DNA of 64,000 nucleotides from Actinomycetota bacterium. Lineage in GTDB: Bacteria; Actinomycetota; UBA4738; HRBIN12. Shown in pieces: positions 16,137 to 24,852 of the stretch. The stretch is from assembly GCA_035697485.1 (NCBI GenBank), contig DASSCU010000005.1, positions 1 through 64,000 of the forward strand. Direction: 5' to 3'. The notes below the pieces were generated by a model. The model had not been told where the DNA came from. It saw only the letters and a program-made list of their open reading frames with translations, and did no database searches. How positions within the stretch are numbered: position 1 is the first letter of the stretch; the number at the start of each line of letters is the position of its first letter. The translations under genes were made by a program, and so were the position numbers.

Positions 16137-16802
16137 ATGAAGCCCATTCGGATCTGGATCGGAGTCGTGTTCCTGACGCTCGGCGTGCTCGGCATCCTCG
16201 ACGCGACCGGGGCGCTCGAGTCGACCCAGTTGATTGACGACTGGTGGCCGATCGCGGTGATCGGACTGGGAGCGATCGGGATGGTCGCCGAGCGCCGGAT
16301 CTCGCTCGGTCCGTCGATCGTCGTCATGATCGGACTCCTGCTCCTGGCGGGTCAGCAGGGCTGGGCCGACGAGGACCTGTTCGGGCCGGCGATCCTGGTC
16401 GCGATCGGGCTCGTCGTGCTCTCGGGCCTGTGGAGCCGGGGACGGGAACGGACCGCAGACGGTGAGAACTCGCTCGTGATGTTCGGAGCGACGAAGATCA
16501 AGGATCGGTCGGAGCACTTCGACCACGCCGACGTGTCAGCCGTCTTCGGCGGCGCGACGCTCGACCTGCGTCAGGCACACGTCGACCGCGACGCGTCGGT
16601 CGATGCCCTCGCGCTGTTCGGCGGCGTCGACGTCGTCGTGCCAGAGGGATGGCGGGTCGCGATCGAAGGAACGCCGATCTTCGGTGGCTTCGAGGACAAG
16701 ACGAAAGGCGAGCCCGAGCTCCCTGCCGACGCTCCGGTGCTGAACGTGCACGCGACCGCGATCTTCGGGGGGGTCGACGTCAAGAACTCGATCGATCAAT
16801 GA
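16137..16802 (+). CDS. LiaF-like membrane protein (cell-envelope stress family)
   Basis: From ATG 16137, 221 residues. Four hydrophobic helices fill the first half (IWIGVVFLTLGVLGILDATG, WWPIAVIGLGAIGMV, SIVVMIGLLLLAGQ, PAILVAIGLVVLSGLW). The second half is a soluble beta-rich domain with repeated FGG motifs (AVFGGATLDLRQA, ALFGGVDVVVPEGW, PIFGGFEDKT, AIFGGVDVKN), as in LiaF/VraT-type proteins and the cell-wall-active antibiotic response domain. GGGAGG lies 8 nt before ATG 16137 and decides the start over GTG 16128. No two-component genes are adjacent. Confidence 0.8.
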   Translation: MKPIRIWIGVVFLTLGVLGILDATGALESTQLIDDWWPIAVIGLGAIGMVAERRISLGPSIVVMIGLLLLAGQQGWADEDLFGPAILVAIGLVVLSGLWSRGRERTADGENSLVMFGATKIKDRSEHFDHADVSAVFGGATLDLRQAHVDRDASVDALALFGGVDVVVPEGWRVAIEGTPIFGGFEDKTKGEPELPADAPVLNVHATAIFGGVDVKNSIDQ

Positions 16803-16858
16803 GGCTCTCGTCGTGACCGTGGCTGGCCGGGCGGCGGGCGGCGGGCGGAGGCCGAAGC

Positions 16859-17332
16859 TCAGCCACCTCTGTAGTCGACGCGCGAGAACGGCCAATCGGA
16901 GTCGAGCCAGTCCGAGACCGCGTTCCAGAGCGCCGTATCCAGTTCTGCACGGGATGCGCGGACCCACGACTCGACGCGTGCGTCGTGATCCTCGTCCTTC
17001 GACGGGTAGATGTAGACACAGCCGATCACCTCGTCGGTGTCGGGGTCGAGCACGGAGTACGTGAAGCCTCGCCTGGCCGCGAAGTCGGCCGCGTGGCGCT
17101 GCAGATCGCCCAGGTTCTCCTCGAGCGACATCGGGCGCGGCCATGGTGCATCGCCGTCTTCGTCCGCGTCGCTCTCTTGGAACCCGGGGGTGGCTCGGAT
17201 GCGATCGATGCTCGAGGACCAGGCCTCATAGTCCCGCTCGTTGTGCTCGGGACCGAGGGGTTCCAGGCGCATCCCGGGGTGCCACAGTCCGGAGGGCGCC
17301 TCGAAGTCATCGGGTACGAAGGACTCGGCCAT
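16859..17332 (-). CDS. GNAT-family N-acetyltransferase
   Basis: 157 residues from ATG 17332. Core features: LEPLGPEHNERDYEAWSSSI at the N-terminus, FAARRGFTYSVLDPDTDEVI followed by GCVYIYP, the beta4 region that precedes acetyl-CoA binding, then WVRASRAELDTALWNAVSDW. The classical R/QxxGxG/A loop is weak: VRASRAELDTAL occupies its place, as in some RimJ/RimL-like relatives. The substrate is unknown. The ORF could be read upstream to 17557, but that part overlaps the divergent MFS gene. Confidence 0.75.
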   Translation of the reverse strand: MAESFVPDDFEAPSGLWHPGMRLEPLGPEHNERDYEAWSSSIDRIRATPGFQESDADEDGDAPWPRPMSLEENLGDLQRHAADFAARRGFTYSVLDPDTDEVIGCVYIYPSKDEDHDARVESWVRASRAELDTALWNAVSDWLDSDWPFSRVDYRGG

Positions 17333-17360
17333 GTCCCGAGTGTGGCAGGTCGGTCGGTTG

Positions 17361-17366
17361 CATACT
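17361..17366 (+). promoter_or_regulatory. -10 element CATACT of the MFS gene
   Basis: CATACT (close to TATAAT), 6-nt spacer, then ATG 17373. It supports this start over longer in-frame ORFs. Confidence 0.45.
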
Positions 17367-17372
17367 CGCCGC

Positions 17373-18614
17373 ATGAACACCGACCGGCGATCCGATACCG
17401 CCGCCACCTCGACCTGGTTCAACCCGGGCGTCCGCTCGATCGGGCTGGCGAGCTTCCTCTCCGACGTGGGGCACGAGATCCCGACGTCGCTGCTGCCGAG
17501 CTTCCTCACCGTGACGCTCGGGGCGCCTGCGTCGGCATTGGGGCTGATCGAGGGCATCGCCGATGGAGCGGCCGGGGTGGCGAAACTCGTCGGAGGGGCG
17601 CTCGCCGACGACCCGGAACGCCGGGCGAAGGTCGCGGTCGGCGGCTACGCGATGACCGCGGTCCTCTCGAGCGGCGTCGGCCTGGCCACCGCCCCGTGGC
17701 AGGTCGCCGTGCTCCGGACCGGCGCCTGGGCCGCGCGCGGCGTCCGCGGCCCCAGCCGCAACGCCATCCTCGCCGACGTTGTGCCGGCCGAGGCGTACGG
17801 TCGTGCCTACGGGTTCGAGCGCATGGCCGACAACCTCGGCGCGATCGTCGGCCCACTCATGGCGATCCCGTTGATCGCGGTCATGGGCGTGCGCTCGGCG
17901 ATCGTGGTCTCGATCGTCCCCGGGTTGCTCGCAGCGCTCGCGATGCTCATGGTTGTACGGCGCGTTCGAAGGCCTACCGCGCAGGAACGGCGCCCGATCC
18001 GGTTGCAGGTGCGCCCGGTGCTGCGAGGCGGACTCGGACGGCTGTTCGCCGGCATGGGTGCGTTCGAGTTCGGGAACTGCGCGGCGACCCTGCTGATCCT
18101 GCGAGCCACCGAGCTGCTGGAACCCGGCAGGGGGCAGGACCGCGCAGCCAGCATCGCCGTGCTGCTCTACGTGGCGTACAACGTCGCCGCGACGCTCACG
18201 AGCCTGCCCGCCGGGCACCTCGGCGACCGGCGAGGCACGCGGCTCGTGCTGCTGGGAGGCACCGGCGCGTTCCTCGCCGCCTACCTGGTGTTCGCAGGCT
18301 CCGGCGCGAGCATCTCCATGCTCGCCGCGGGATTCGTCCTTGCCGGCGTCGGCATCGGAGCCGCCGAGACCGCCGAGCATGCCGCGGTGGCTGCGCACGC
18401 GCCCGAGTCGATCCGCGGCAGCGCCTTCGGATTGCTCGCCGCGCTGCAGAGCACCGGGAACCTCGCCGCGAGCGCGATCGCCGGTATCCTCTGGACCGTT
18501 TCGTCTCCCACGGTCGCGTTCCTCTGGCTCGCCGCGTGGATGCTCACCGCCGCGATCGCGTTCCTCACGATGCCGCGTGACGGCACTCGCACGCCCGCGC
18601 CGGTCGAGGGGTAG
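17373..18614 (+). CDS. MFS transporter
   Basis: 413 residues with about 12 membrane segments. Seen: VRSIGLASFLSDVGHEIPTS at the start, a pattern of a group of bacterial MFS proteins resembling drug or sugar-phosphate exporters, a short motif-A-like loop GALADDPERRAKV, and the second-half counterpart LPAGHLGDRRGTRLVLLGG. The start is ATG 17373 by its adjacent -10 box. It is followed after 10 nt by the molybdate regulator gene, but their relation is unclear because that gene has its own -10 box. The substrate is unknown. Confidence 0.85.
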   Translation: MNTDRRSDTAATSTWFNPGVRSIGLASFLSDVGHEIPTSLLPSFLTVTLGAPASALGLIEGIADGAAGVAKLVGGALADDPERRAKVAVGGYAMTAVLSSGVGLATAPWQVAVLRTGAWAARGVRGPSRNAILADVVPAEAYGRAYGFERMADNLGAIVGPLMAIPLIAVMGVRSAIVVSIVPGLLAALAMLMVVRRVRRPTAQERRPIRLQVRPVLRGGLGRLFAGMGAFEFGNCAATLLILRATELLEPGRGQDRAASIAVLLYVAYNVAATLTSLPAGHLGDRRGTRLVLLGGTGAFLAAYLVFAGSGASISMLAAGFVLAGVGIGAAETAEHAAVAAHAPESIRGSAFGLLAALQSTGNLAASAIAGILWTVSSPTVAFLWLAAWMLTAAIAFLTMPRDGTRTPAPVEG

Positions 18615-18617
18615 CCT
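18612..18617 (+). promoter_or_regulatory. -10 element TAGCCT of the molybdate regulator gene
   Basis: TAGCCT (its TAG is the stop codon of the preceding MFS gene), 7 nt, then ATG 18625. Confidence 0.45.
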
Positions 18618-18624
18618 GCGGGCG

Positions 18625-19017
18625 ATGAGCGACGCCTATCGCATCGGTGAGGCCGCCAGGGCGCTCGGGGTCCGAGTCGAGACCCTGCGCCGGTGGGAGC
18701 GCGACGGCAAGCTCCGCATGGAGCGCACGGCCGGAGGCCAGCGCACGGTGCCGACATCGGAGGTCGCGCGGCTGCTCGCCGACCGCCGACACGAGGAACC
18801 GATCGCCGCGGCGAGCGCCCGGAACCGCTTCCCGGGCGTGATCACCGAAGTGAAGCGCGACCGGCTCGCGGCAACCGTGGAGATCCAGGCCGGGCCTCAC
18901 CGGGTGCTCGCCTTCATCACCCGGGAAGCCGCGGATCAGCTCGGACTCGAGCCTGGCATGGAGGCGGTCGCCACGGTGAAGGCGACCAGCGTCATGGTCA
19001 ATCTTCTGAACGAGTAA
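18625..19017 (+). CDS. MerR-type HTH plus Mop/TOBE molybdate-responsive regulator
   Basis: 130 residues. N-terminal helix-turn-helix: YRIGEAARALGVRVETLRRW, then a GGQRTVPTSEVARLLA wing region. C-terminal Mop (TOBE) domain, residues about 68-130: NRFPGVITEVKRDRLAATVE and AVATVKATSVMVNL. Mop domains bind molybdate or tungstate. Standing directly in front of modA, it very likely controls modABC, in the role of ModE with a different DNA-binding fold. Confidence 0.9.
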   Translation: MSDAYRIGEAARALGVRVETLRRWERDGKLRMERTAGGQRTVPTSEVARLLADRRHEEPIAAASARNRFPGVITEVKRDRLAATVEIQAGPHRVLAFITREAADQLGLEPGMEAVATVKATSVMVNLLNE

Positions 19018-19055
19018 CGCCAGCTTTCACTACTTATCAGTCGTTCAGAACCTGG

Positions 19056-19061
19056 TATCGT
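19056..19061 (+). promoter_or_regulatory. -10 element TATCGT of modA
   Basis: TATCGT, 6-nt spacer, then ATG 19068. The AT-richer stretch just upstream (19024-19045) may contain the -35 box or the molybdate-regulator operator. Confidence 0.5.
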
Positions 19062-19067
19062 GCGCGG

Positions 19068-19835
19068 ATGCGACGCGTACTCTCGCTGGCTATCATCCTG
19101 CCGCTGCTCGCCGGCTGCGGTCGTACCGGTACTACCGACGAGGCGACCGAGCTGACCGTGTTCGCGGCCTCGTCGCTCACGGACGCGTTCACCGAGAAGA
19201 TCGGACCGGCCTTCGAGGCCGAGCACGAAGGCACGACGGTCGTGTTCAACCTCGCCGCCTCCGATGCGCTCGCCGCTCAGATCCGGAGCGAGGGCACGGC
19301 CGATGTGTTCGCCAGCGCCAGCGGCACGTGGATGGACGCCGTCGACTATGACCCCGGCGTGAGCGATCGCACGGACTTCGTGCGGAACCGGCTCGTGATC
19401 ATCACACCGCCCGAGAACCCTGCCGGGATCACATCGATCGATGATCTCGGGAGCGACGGCGTTCAGCTCGTGCTCGCCGCCGAGGGCGTCCCGGTCGGCG
19501 ACTACGCACGCGAGGCCCTCGCCGACGCCGGCATCGGGGGTGCGGCCGAAGCCAACATCGTCTCGAACGAGGAGGACAATGCGAGCGTCGTGGCGAAGAT
19601 CGCGTCCGGCGAGGGCGAGGCCGGCATCGTGTACTGGTCCGACATCTCGGTAGCCGCGGGAAACGAAGTCGTCGCGGTCGAGATCCCCGACGACCTGAAC
19701 GTGATCGCGACCTACCCGATCGCGGTCGTCACGGGTGCCGCGGATACCGAGCTCGCCTCGGCGTTCGTGGTCTACGTGACCGGTCCCGACGGGCAGGCAG
19801 CCCTCGAGGAGTACGGGTTCATGCCCGTCACCTGA
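19068..19835 (+). CDS. modA: Molybdate ABC transporter, substrate-binding lipoprotein
   Basis: 255 residues. Signal peptide with lipobox LPLLAGC, so it is anchored by lipid outside the membrane. ELTVFAASSLTDAFTEKIGP is the hallmark N-terminus of ModA, followed by FNLAASDALAAQIRSEGTAD and VFASAS, which contribute oxyanion-binding serines, and IVYWSDI later. It delivers molybdate or tungstate to ModB. It is first in a modABC operon with 3-nt and 16-nt gaps. The Mop regulator lies just upstream. Confidence 0.95.
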   Translation: MRRVLSLAIILPLLAGCGRTGTTDEATELTVFAASSLTDAFTEKIGPAFEAEHEGTTVVFNLAASDALAAQIRSEGTADVFASASGTWMDAVDYDPGVSDRTDFVRNRLVIITPPENPAGITSIDDLGSDGVQLVLAAEGVPVGDYAREALADAGIGGAAEANIVSNEEDNASVVAKIASGEGEAGIVYWSDISVAAGNEVVAVEIPDDLNVIATYPIAVVTGAADTELASAFVVYVTGPDGQAALEEYGFMPVT

Positions 19836-19838
19836 TCG

Positions 19839-20621
19839 ATGCGAACGCGCACGCCGCTTCCTCTCTGGATCTTCGCCGGTGTCGGCATGGTCTTCGTGAC
19901 GCTCCCCCTGGTCGCGCTGTTGCTTCGCGCACCCTGGGACGACGTCGCGACCTCGCTGCAGGGCGCGGGTGCCGGCGAGGCCCTGCGCCTGTCGATCGTC
20001 GTCTCGCTCACGGCGACCGGGCTCTCCCTCCTGCTCGGGGTGCCGCTCGCCTGGGTCCTGGCTCGTTCCCGGATGCCGGGTCGCTCTCTGCTGCGTGCGA
20101 TCGTCGTGTTGCCGGTCGTGCTGCCGCCGGTCGTCGGGGGCATCAGCCTCCTCGCGGCCCTGGGCAGGGGCGGGGTCGTGGGCCGCTGGCTCTACTCGAC
20201 GTTCGATCTGCAGCTCACGTTCACGACGTGGGGAGCGATCCTGGCGACCACGTTCGTCTCGATGCCCCTCGTCGTGCTCGCGACCGAGGCAGGCCTGCGC
20301 TCGATCGACCGGCGGTACGAGCACGCGGCGGCGGCGCTCGGGGCGAGGCCTCGATACACGATCCGGCGCGTCGTGCTGCCGATGCTCGGACCGCAGCTCG
20401 CAGCTGGAGCGGTGCTCGCGTGGGCGCGCGCCCTGGGCGAGTTCGGCGCCACGATCACGTTCGCCGGCAACCTCGCCGGGCGGACCCAGACGCTGCCGCT
20501 CGCCGTCTACGAAGCGCGCCTGACCGACCCAGGCGGAGCGATCTTCCTGTCCCTCATCCTGGTTGCGCTGTCGATCGGCGTGCTCGTGGCGATGCGCGAT
20601 CGCATCACCCAGGCACGCTGA
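19839..20621 (+). CDS. modB: Molybdate ABC transporter, permease
   Basis: 260 residues with about six membrane helices. The cytoplasmic EAA loop reads EHAAAALGARPRYTIRRVVL and marks a binding-protein-dependent permease. LSIVVSLTATGLSLLLGVPL and PPVVGGISLLAALGR are typical of ModB/CysT-type subunits. The start ATG 19839 follows the modA stop closely. It forms the membrane channel with ModC as motor. Confidence 0.93.
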   Translation: MRTRTPLPLWIFAGVGMVFVTLPLVALLLRAPWDDVATSLQGAGAGEALRLSIVVSLTATGLSLLLGVPLAWVLARSRMPGRSLLRAIVVLPVVLPPVVGGISLLAALGRGGVVGRWLYSTFDLQLTFTTWGAILATTFVSMPLVVLATEAGLRSIDRRYEHAAAALGARPRYTIRRVVLPMLGPQLAAGAVLAWARALGEFGATITFAGNLAGRTQTLPLAVYEARLTDPGGAIFLSLILVALSIGVLVAMRDRITQAR

Positions 20622-20637
20622 CCATGGGGATGCCCGC

Positions 20638-21738
20638 GTGACATTGCATGCCGACATCACCGCGCGACGGGCTGGCTTCGAGGTCGCGGTCGCCCTCGAC
20701 GTCGCCGACGGCGAGACCCTGGCCCTGCTGGGTCCGAACGGGGCCGGCAAGTCGACCGTGGTCGATGCGCTGATCGGCACGCTCGAGCTCGCCGAGGGGG
20801 CGATCGTGGTCGACGGCGAGCGGGTCGACCGGCTGCCCCCGGAGCAACGCCCGATCGGCGTGTGCTTCCAGGACGATCTGCTCTTCCCGAAGCTCTCGGC
20901 GCTCGAGAACGTGGCGTTCCCGCTCCGCGCGAGGAAGATCCCGAAGGTGGAGGCGCGGCGGCGGGCGGCCGCACTCCTCGAAGATCTGGCCCCCTCGGTC
21001 GCACCTGCGACCCTGCCGGATTCGCTCTCCGGCGGCGAGCGACAGCGTGTGGCCCTGGCTCGGGCACTCGTTCCCGAGCCGCGGCTGCTGCTGCTCGACG
21101 AGCCGTTCGCGAACGTCGACGTCTCGGCCCGGCCCGGCCTGCGGGCGCTCGTCCGCGAGATCGCCCGAGCCTTCGGCGGCGCGACGGTGCTGATCGCGCA
21201 CGAACCGCTCGACGCGCTCACCCTCGCCGACCGTGTGGCGTTGCTCGAGGCCGGGCGCATCACGCAGACGGGCACGCCCGACGAGATCCGGGCCGCTCCC
21301 TCATCGCACTACGCCGCCGACCTCGTCGGAGTGAACCTGTTCGTGGGCGCCCTGGAGCCCCTCGGCGACGGCGCGGCGACGCTGCGCACGCGCGACGGGG
21401 CGATCACGGTCTCGCCGGAGGAAGCGGTGGTCACCGGCACACCGGCGATCGCCAGCCTGAAGCCGATCGACGTCTCCCTGCATGCGCGTGAGCCGGAGGG
21501 CTCGGCCCGCAACGTCTTCCGGGGAACGATCGAGGAGATCGCCGACGACGGGGACCGGGCTCGTCTGCGCCTCGACACTCGGCCTCCGCTGACGGCCGAG
21601 GTGACCAGCGGGTCGGTCGCCCGCATGGGGCTGCGCACCGGTGACGAGATCTGGGCGAGCTTCAAGGCCGTTGAGGTGTCGTTGCAGTTCGAGGATGCCG
21701 ATGCCGCGGAGCCCCCAACCGGTACCCTTGGTCGGTGA
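20638..21738 (+). CDS. modC: Molybdate ABC transporter, ATPase with C-terminal TOBE domain
   Basis: 366 residues from GTG 20638. ATPase motifs: LLGPNGAGKSTVVDALIG, signature LSGGERQRVALARAL, Walker B LLLLDEPFANVD, switch His in LIAHEP. After about residue 240 comes a regulatory TOBE region (ARNVFRGTIEEIADDGDRAR) of the ModC type. The earlier in-frame start at 20563 overlaps modB and is rejected. The last 4 nt overlap the lepB-type start (GTGA), so the signal peptidase gene is attached to this operon. Confidence 0.93.
   Translation: MTLHADITARRAGFEVAVALDVADGETLALLGPNGAGKSTVVDALIGTLELAEGAIVVDGERVDRLPPEQRPIGVCFQDDLLFPKLSALENVAFPLRARKIPKVEARRRAAALLEDLAPSVAPATLPDSLSGGERQRVALARALVPEPRLLLLDEPFANVDVSARPGLRALVREIARAFGGATVLIAHEPLDALTLADRVALLEAGRITQTGTPDEIRAAPSSHYAADLVGVNLFVGALEPLGDGAATLRTRDGAITVSPEEAVVTGTPAIASLKPIDVSLHAREPEGSARNVFRGTIEEIADDGDRARLRLDTRPPLTAEVTSGSVARMGLRTGDEIWASFKAVEVSLQFEDADAAEPPTGTLGR
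21723..21728 (+). promoter_or_regulatory. -10 element TACCCT inside modC, leaderless lepB
   Basis: TACCCT, 6-nt spacer, then GTG 21735. It lies inside the last codons of modC, so the signal peptidase gene can be transcribed independently. Confidence 0.5.
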
Positions 21739-22397
21739 AGACGACGGAACGCGAGTCACTCGAGGCTCCCGAGCCGAACGGCGCGCAGAAGCACGCCCCG
21801 AAGAAGCACCGCAACCCCGTCACGCAGTTCCTGGGCGAGTTGCCGGGGCTCATCGTGATGGCGTTCGTGCTGGCGTTACTGATCAAGACGTTCCTCGTGC
21901 AGGCGTTCTACATCCCCTCGGGGTCGATGGAGCCGACGCTCGTGCCGGGCGACCGCGTGCTGGTGCTGAAGGTCCCCTACTACTTCAGCGAGCCCGACCG
22001 AGGCGACATCATCGTCTTCGAGGATCCCGATCCGAGCGGCGTGCCCGATCGCGGGCTCGTTGGTGGGTTCTTCCACTGGATGTTCGAGGGCCTCGGGGTG
22101 CAGCGCCCCGACAGCGAGGACTTCATCAAGCGAGTGATCGGCACGCCCGGTGACACGGTGTGGGGCAAGGACGGCCAGGTCTACGTCAACGGTGAGCCGA
22201 TCGACGAGCCGTACCTCACCCAACCCACCGACGACTTCAAGAAGGACACGGTGCCCGAGGGGAAGCTCTTCGTGATGGGCGACAACCGTGGAAACTCGCT
22301 CGACTCTCGCTTCTCGCTGGGCATGGTCCCGATCGACAACGTGATCGGCAAGGCCGAGGTCATCATCTGGCCGCCGGGCGACCTGAGCCTCATCTAG
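21735..22397 (+). CDS. lepB: Signal peptidase I
   Basis: 220 residues. One N-terminal membrane helix (LPGLIVMAFVLALLIKTFLV), then box B QAFYIPSGSMEPTLVPGDRV with the catalytic Ser, box D DFIKRVIGTPGDTV with the catalytic Lys, and box E FVMGDNRGNSLDSRFSLGMV. It cleaves signal peptides of exported proteins at the outer face of the membrane. GTG 21735 overlaps the modC stop. The last 4 nt overlap the convergent P-type ATPase gene. Confidence 0.96.
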   Translation: MKTTERESLEAPEPNGAQKHAPKKHRNPVTQFLGELPGLIVMAFVLALLIKTFLVQAFYIPSGSMEPTLVPGDRVLVLKVPYYFSEPDRGDIIVFEDPDPSGVPDRGLVGGFFHWMFEGLGVQRPDSEDFIKRVIGTPGDTVWGKDGQVYVNGEPIDEPYLTQPTDDFKKDTVPEGKLFVMGDNRGNSLDSRFSLGMVPIDNVIGKAEVIIWPPGDLSLI

Positions 22398-24820
22398 TCC
22401 AGCCGAGACGACTTGTCACGCGAGTCGTCGGTGGTGCCGCCGGCGATCAGCACGTCGCGAGCCCGGGGACCGACGGGCGCCTCCCCCGGCACGAACAGGC
22501 GGGCGAACGACCAGACGATCGCCGCGATACCGAACCCCGCGAGCCATACCATCAGCGGCGGGGGATCGAGCGCGAAGAACGTCTCGGTCGGCCCCCACGT
22601 GAGCGCGACGATGAACATCCCCGCCATCGTCCAGATCAGGGCCAGCCTCGCCCTGGTCAGCGGCGCCGAGAGGATCGTCAGCACCAGCAATCCGATCCAC
22701 GTCAGCACCATGACCGCGGTCGTCTGCGCCTCCATCAGCGTGACGCCCGGCTCCTCGCGCGCGAGCCCGTAGGCGAGCAGGGTCGCGATCGACGCGAGCG
22801 TGCCGGTCGGGATCGCGAACCGCAGCACCCGGCGCACGAACCCGGGGCGGAACCGGTCGGTGTTGGGCGCGAGCGCCAGGAAGAACGACGGGATGCCGAT
22901 CGTCACGGCCCCGATCAGCGTCAGGTGCCGCGGCAGGAACGGGAAGACGAACCCGAGCACCCCAGTCGCGAGGGAGATCAGCATCGCGTACACGGTCTTG
23001 TTCAGGTAGAGCCCGCTCGTGCGTTCGATGTTCCCGAGCACCCGACGGCCCTCGGCGACCACCGGCGGCAGCGAGTCGAACGTCGAGTCGAGGAGCACCA
23101 GTTGTGCCACGGCCCGGGTGGCGTCGCTACCCGAGCCCATCGCGACGCCGATGTCGGCGTCCTTCAGCGCGAGGGCATCGTTCACGCCGTCGCCGGTCAT
23201 CGCGACCGTATGCCCTCGGGACTGCAGGGCCTGCACCATCGAGCGCTTCTGCTGCGGCGTGACCCGGCCGAATACCGAGTGCGACTCGAGCACCTCGGCC
23301 AGATCGCCCTGGCCTTCGGGGAGCTCGCGGGCGTCGATCGGCTCGTCAGCGCCCTCGAGCCCGAGCTGGCCGGCGATCGCCCCGACCGTTCGGGGGTCGT
23401 CTCCGGAGATCACCTTCACGGTCACGTCCTGTTCCCGGAAGTAGCGGAGCGTGTCGGCCGCGTCGGGACGCGGTCGGTCGCCGAGCACGACGAGTCCCGC
23501 AGGCTCGAGGTCGGCCGGAAGCCGCTCGTCGGTCAGCGCTTGTGCGTGGGCCACGAGCAGCACTCGGTGACCCTGGTCGGCGATGACCCGCACGCGGTCA
23601 CGCAGCTCGTCGGCTCCGTCGACCGCCGTCAGCATCACGTCGGGGGCGCCGAGGAACCATGCACCCTGCCCCTCGAACGCCGAGGCGCTCCACTTCCGCG
23701 ACGACGAGAACGGCACTCCATCGGTGGCCCGCCATCCCGAGGGCTCGGGGAAGCGCTCCGCGATCGCGTTCGTCGTGGCGTTGGGCGAGGGATCCGCAGC
23801 GGCCAGAGCAGCGAGCACCGTCTCGATGCCGGTCTCGTCGCCGTCGAGCGGCTCGACCTCTTGTACCGCGAGCTTCCCCTCAGTGAGCGTGCCGGTCTTG
23901 TCGATGCAGAGCACGTCGATGCGAGCGAGACCCTCGACGGCGGGGAGCTCCTGGACGAGCACCTTGCGCTGGGCGAGCCGCACGACGGCGACGGCGAACG
24001 CGAGCGACGTCAAGAGCACGAGGCCTTCCGGCACCATCGCGACCGTGCCGGCGACCGCCCCCGACATCGCCTCGCGCCAGTCGCCTCGAGCCCGGATCTG
24101 ACTGAAGAACAGCAGCGCGGCGGTCGGCACGATCGCCCATGTCACGTACGTGAGGATCGTGTCGATGCCGGAACGAAGCTCCGACCGGGTGAGGGTGAAC
24201 CGGCGGGCGTCCTCGGCCAGCTGCACCGCGTAGGCCTCGGCTCCGACCTTGGTGGCGCGGTACCGCCCCGCACCCGCGGCGACGAAGGACCCGCTCAGCA
24301 CCTCGTCGGCCGGCGACTTCTCCACGGCGTCCGATTCACCGGTGAGCAGCGACTCATCGACCTCGAGACCCCGGCTCGCGAGCACCTCCCCGTCGACGAC
24401 GATCTCCGAACCGGCGCCGAGGTCGAGCACGTCGTCGAGCACCACGTCGCCGACCGCGACCTCGTGCAGGTCGCCGTCGCGGACCACGCGGGCCTTCGGC
24501 GCGGTGAGCAGCGTGAGCCGATCGAGGGTGCGCTTGGCGCGCAGCTCCTGCACGATGCCGATGCCGGCGTTCGCGATCAGCACGATGCCGAACAGGGCAT
24601 CCTGCAGCGGCCCAACCACGAGGATGATCGCAAGCATCGCGCCGAGGATCGCGTTGAACCGTGTGAAGACGTTGGCCCGCACGATCTGGGCGACCGTGCG
24701 CGTGGGAGCGGCGGGCACGTCGTTGACTTCCCCGCGCGCGACGCGCTCCGCGACCTCTGCGGACGAGAGCCCACGTTCGGGGTCGACGTGTGGCGCCTCG
24801 GCGGTCGTGGTCGCGGCCAT
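22394..24820 (-). CDS. CtpE-like P-type cation ATPase
   Basis: 808 residues from ATG 24820. Actuator motif SLLTGESDAVEKS, ion-binding MVPEGLVLLTSLAFAVAVVR in helix M4, phosphorylation site LCIDKTGTLTEGK, hinge MTGDGVNDALALKDADIGVA, and further C-terminal helices. The N-terminus is short with no metal-binding domains. The pattern fits the CtpE group, in M. tuberculosis a calcium transporter. A calcium or other divalent cation substrate is likely but unproven. The start has TACGCT 8 nt upstream. A longer in-frame N-terminus to 24958 is Arg/Pro-rich and overlaps the divergent gene. Confidence 0.88.
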   Translation of the reverse strand: MAATTTAEAPHVDPERGLSSAEVAERVARGEVNDVPAAPTRTVAQIVRANVFTRFNAILGAMLAIILVVGPLQDALFGIVLIANAGIGIVQELRAKRTLDRLTLLTAPKARVVRDGDLHEVAVGDVVLDDVLDLGAGSEIVVDGEVLASRGLEVDESLLTGESDAVEKSPADEVLSGSFVAAGAGRYRATKVGAEAYAVQLAEDARRFTLTRSELRSGIDTILTYVTWAIVPTAALLFFSQIRARGDWREAMSGAVAGTVAMVPEGLVLLTSLAFAVAVVRLAQRKVLVQELPAVEGLARIDVLCIDKTGTLTEGKLAVQEVEPLDGDETGIETVLAALAAADPSPNATTNAIAERFPEPSGWRATDGVPFSSSRKWSASAFEGQGAWFLGAPDVMLTAVDGADELRDRVRVIADQGHRVLLVAHAQALTDERLPADLEPAGLVVLGDRPRPDAADTLRYFREQDVTVKVISGDDPRTVGAIAGQLGLEGADEPIDARELPEGQGDLAEVLESHSVFGRVTPQQKRSMVQALQSRGHTVAMTGDGVNDALALKDADIGVAMGSGSDATRAVAQLVLLDSTFDSLPPVVAEGRRVLGNIERTSGLYLNKTVYAMLISLATGVLGFVFPFLPRHLTLIGAVTIGIPSFFLALAPNTDRFRPGFVRRVLRFAIPTGTLASIATLLAYGLAREEPGVTLMEAQTTAVMVLTWIGLLVLTILSAPLTRARLALIWTMAGMFIVALTWGPTETFFALDPPPLMVWLAGFGIAAIVWSFARLFVPGEAPVGPRARDVLIAGGTTDDSRDKSSRLD

Positions 24821-24828
24821 GTCCGCCG

Positions 24829-24834
24829 AGCGTA
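24829..24834 (-). promoter_or_regulatory. -10 element TACGCT of the P-type ATPase gene
   Basis: Minus-strand TACGCT, 8 nt, then ATG 24820. It sits next to the divergent -10 box at 24841, so two leaderless genes start back to back within 32 bp. Confidence 0.45.
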
Positions 24835-24840
24835 GCGGGC

Positions 24841-24846
24841 TAGGCT
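24841..24846 (+). promoter_or_regulatory. -10 element TAGGCT of the DUF1232 gene
   Basis: TAGGCT, 6-nt spacer, then GTG 24853. Confidence 0.5.
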
Positions 24847-24852
24847 GCCAAG

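Noticed and set aside
22925-24835. A 636-residue plus-strand ORF opposite the P-type ATPase
   Set aside because: No domain is recognisable and the minus strand holds all P-type ATPase motifs.
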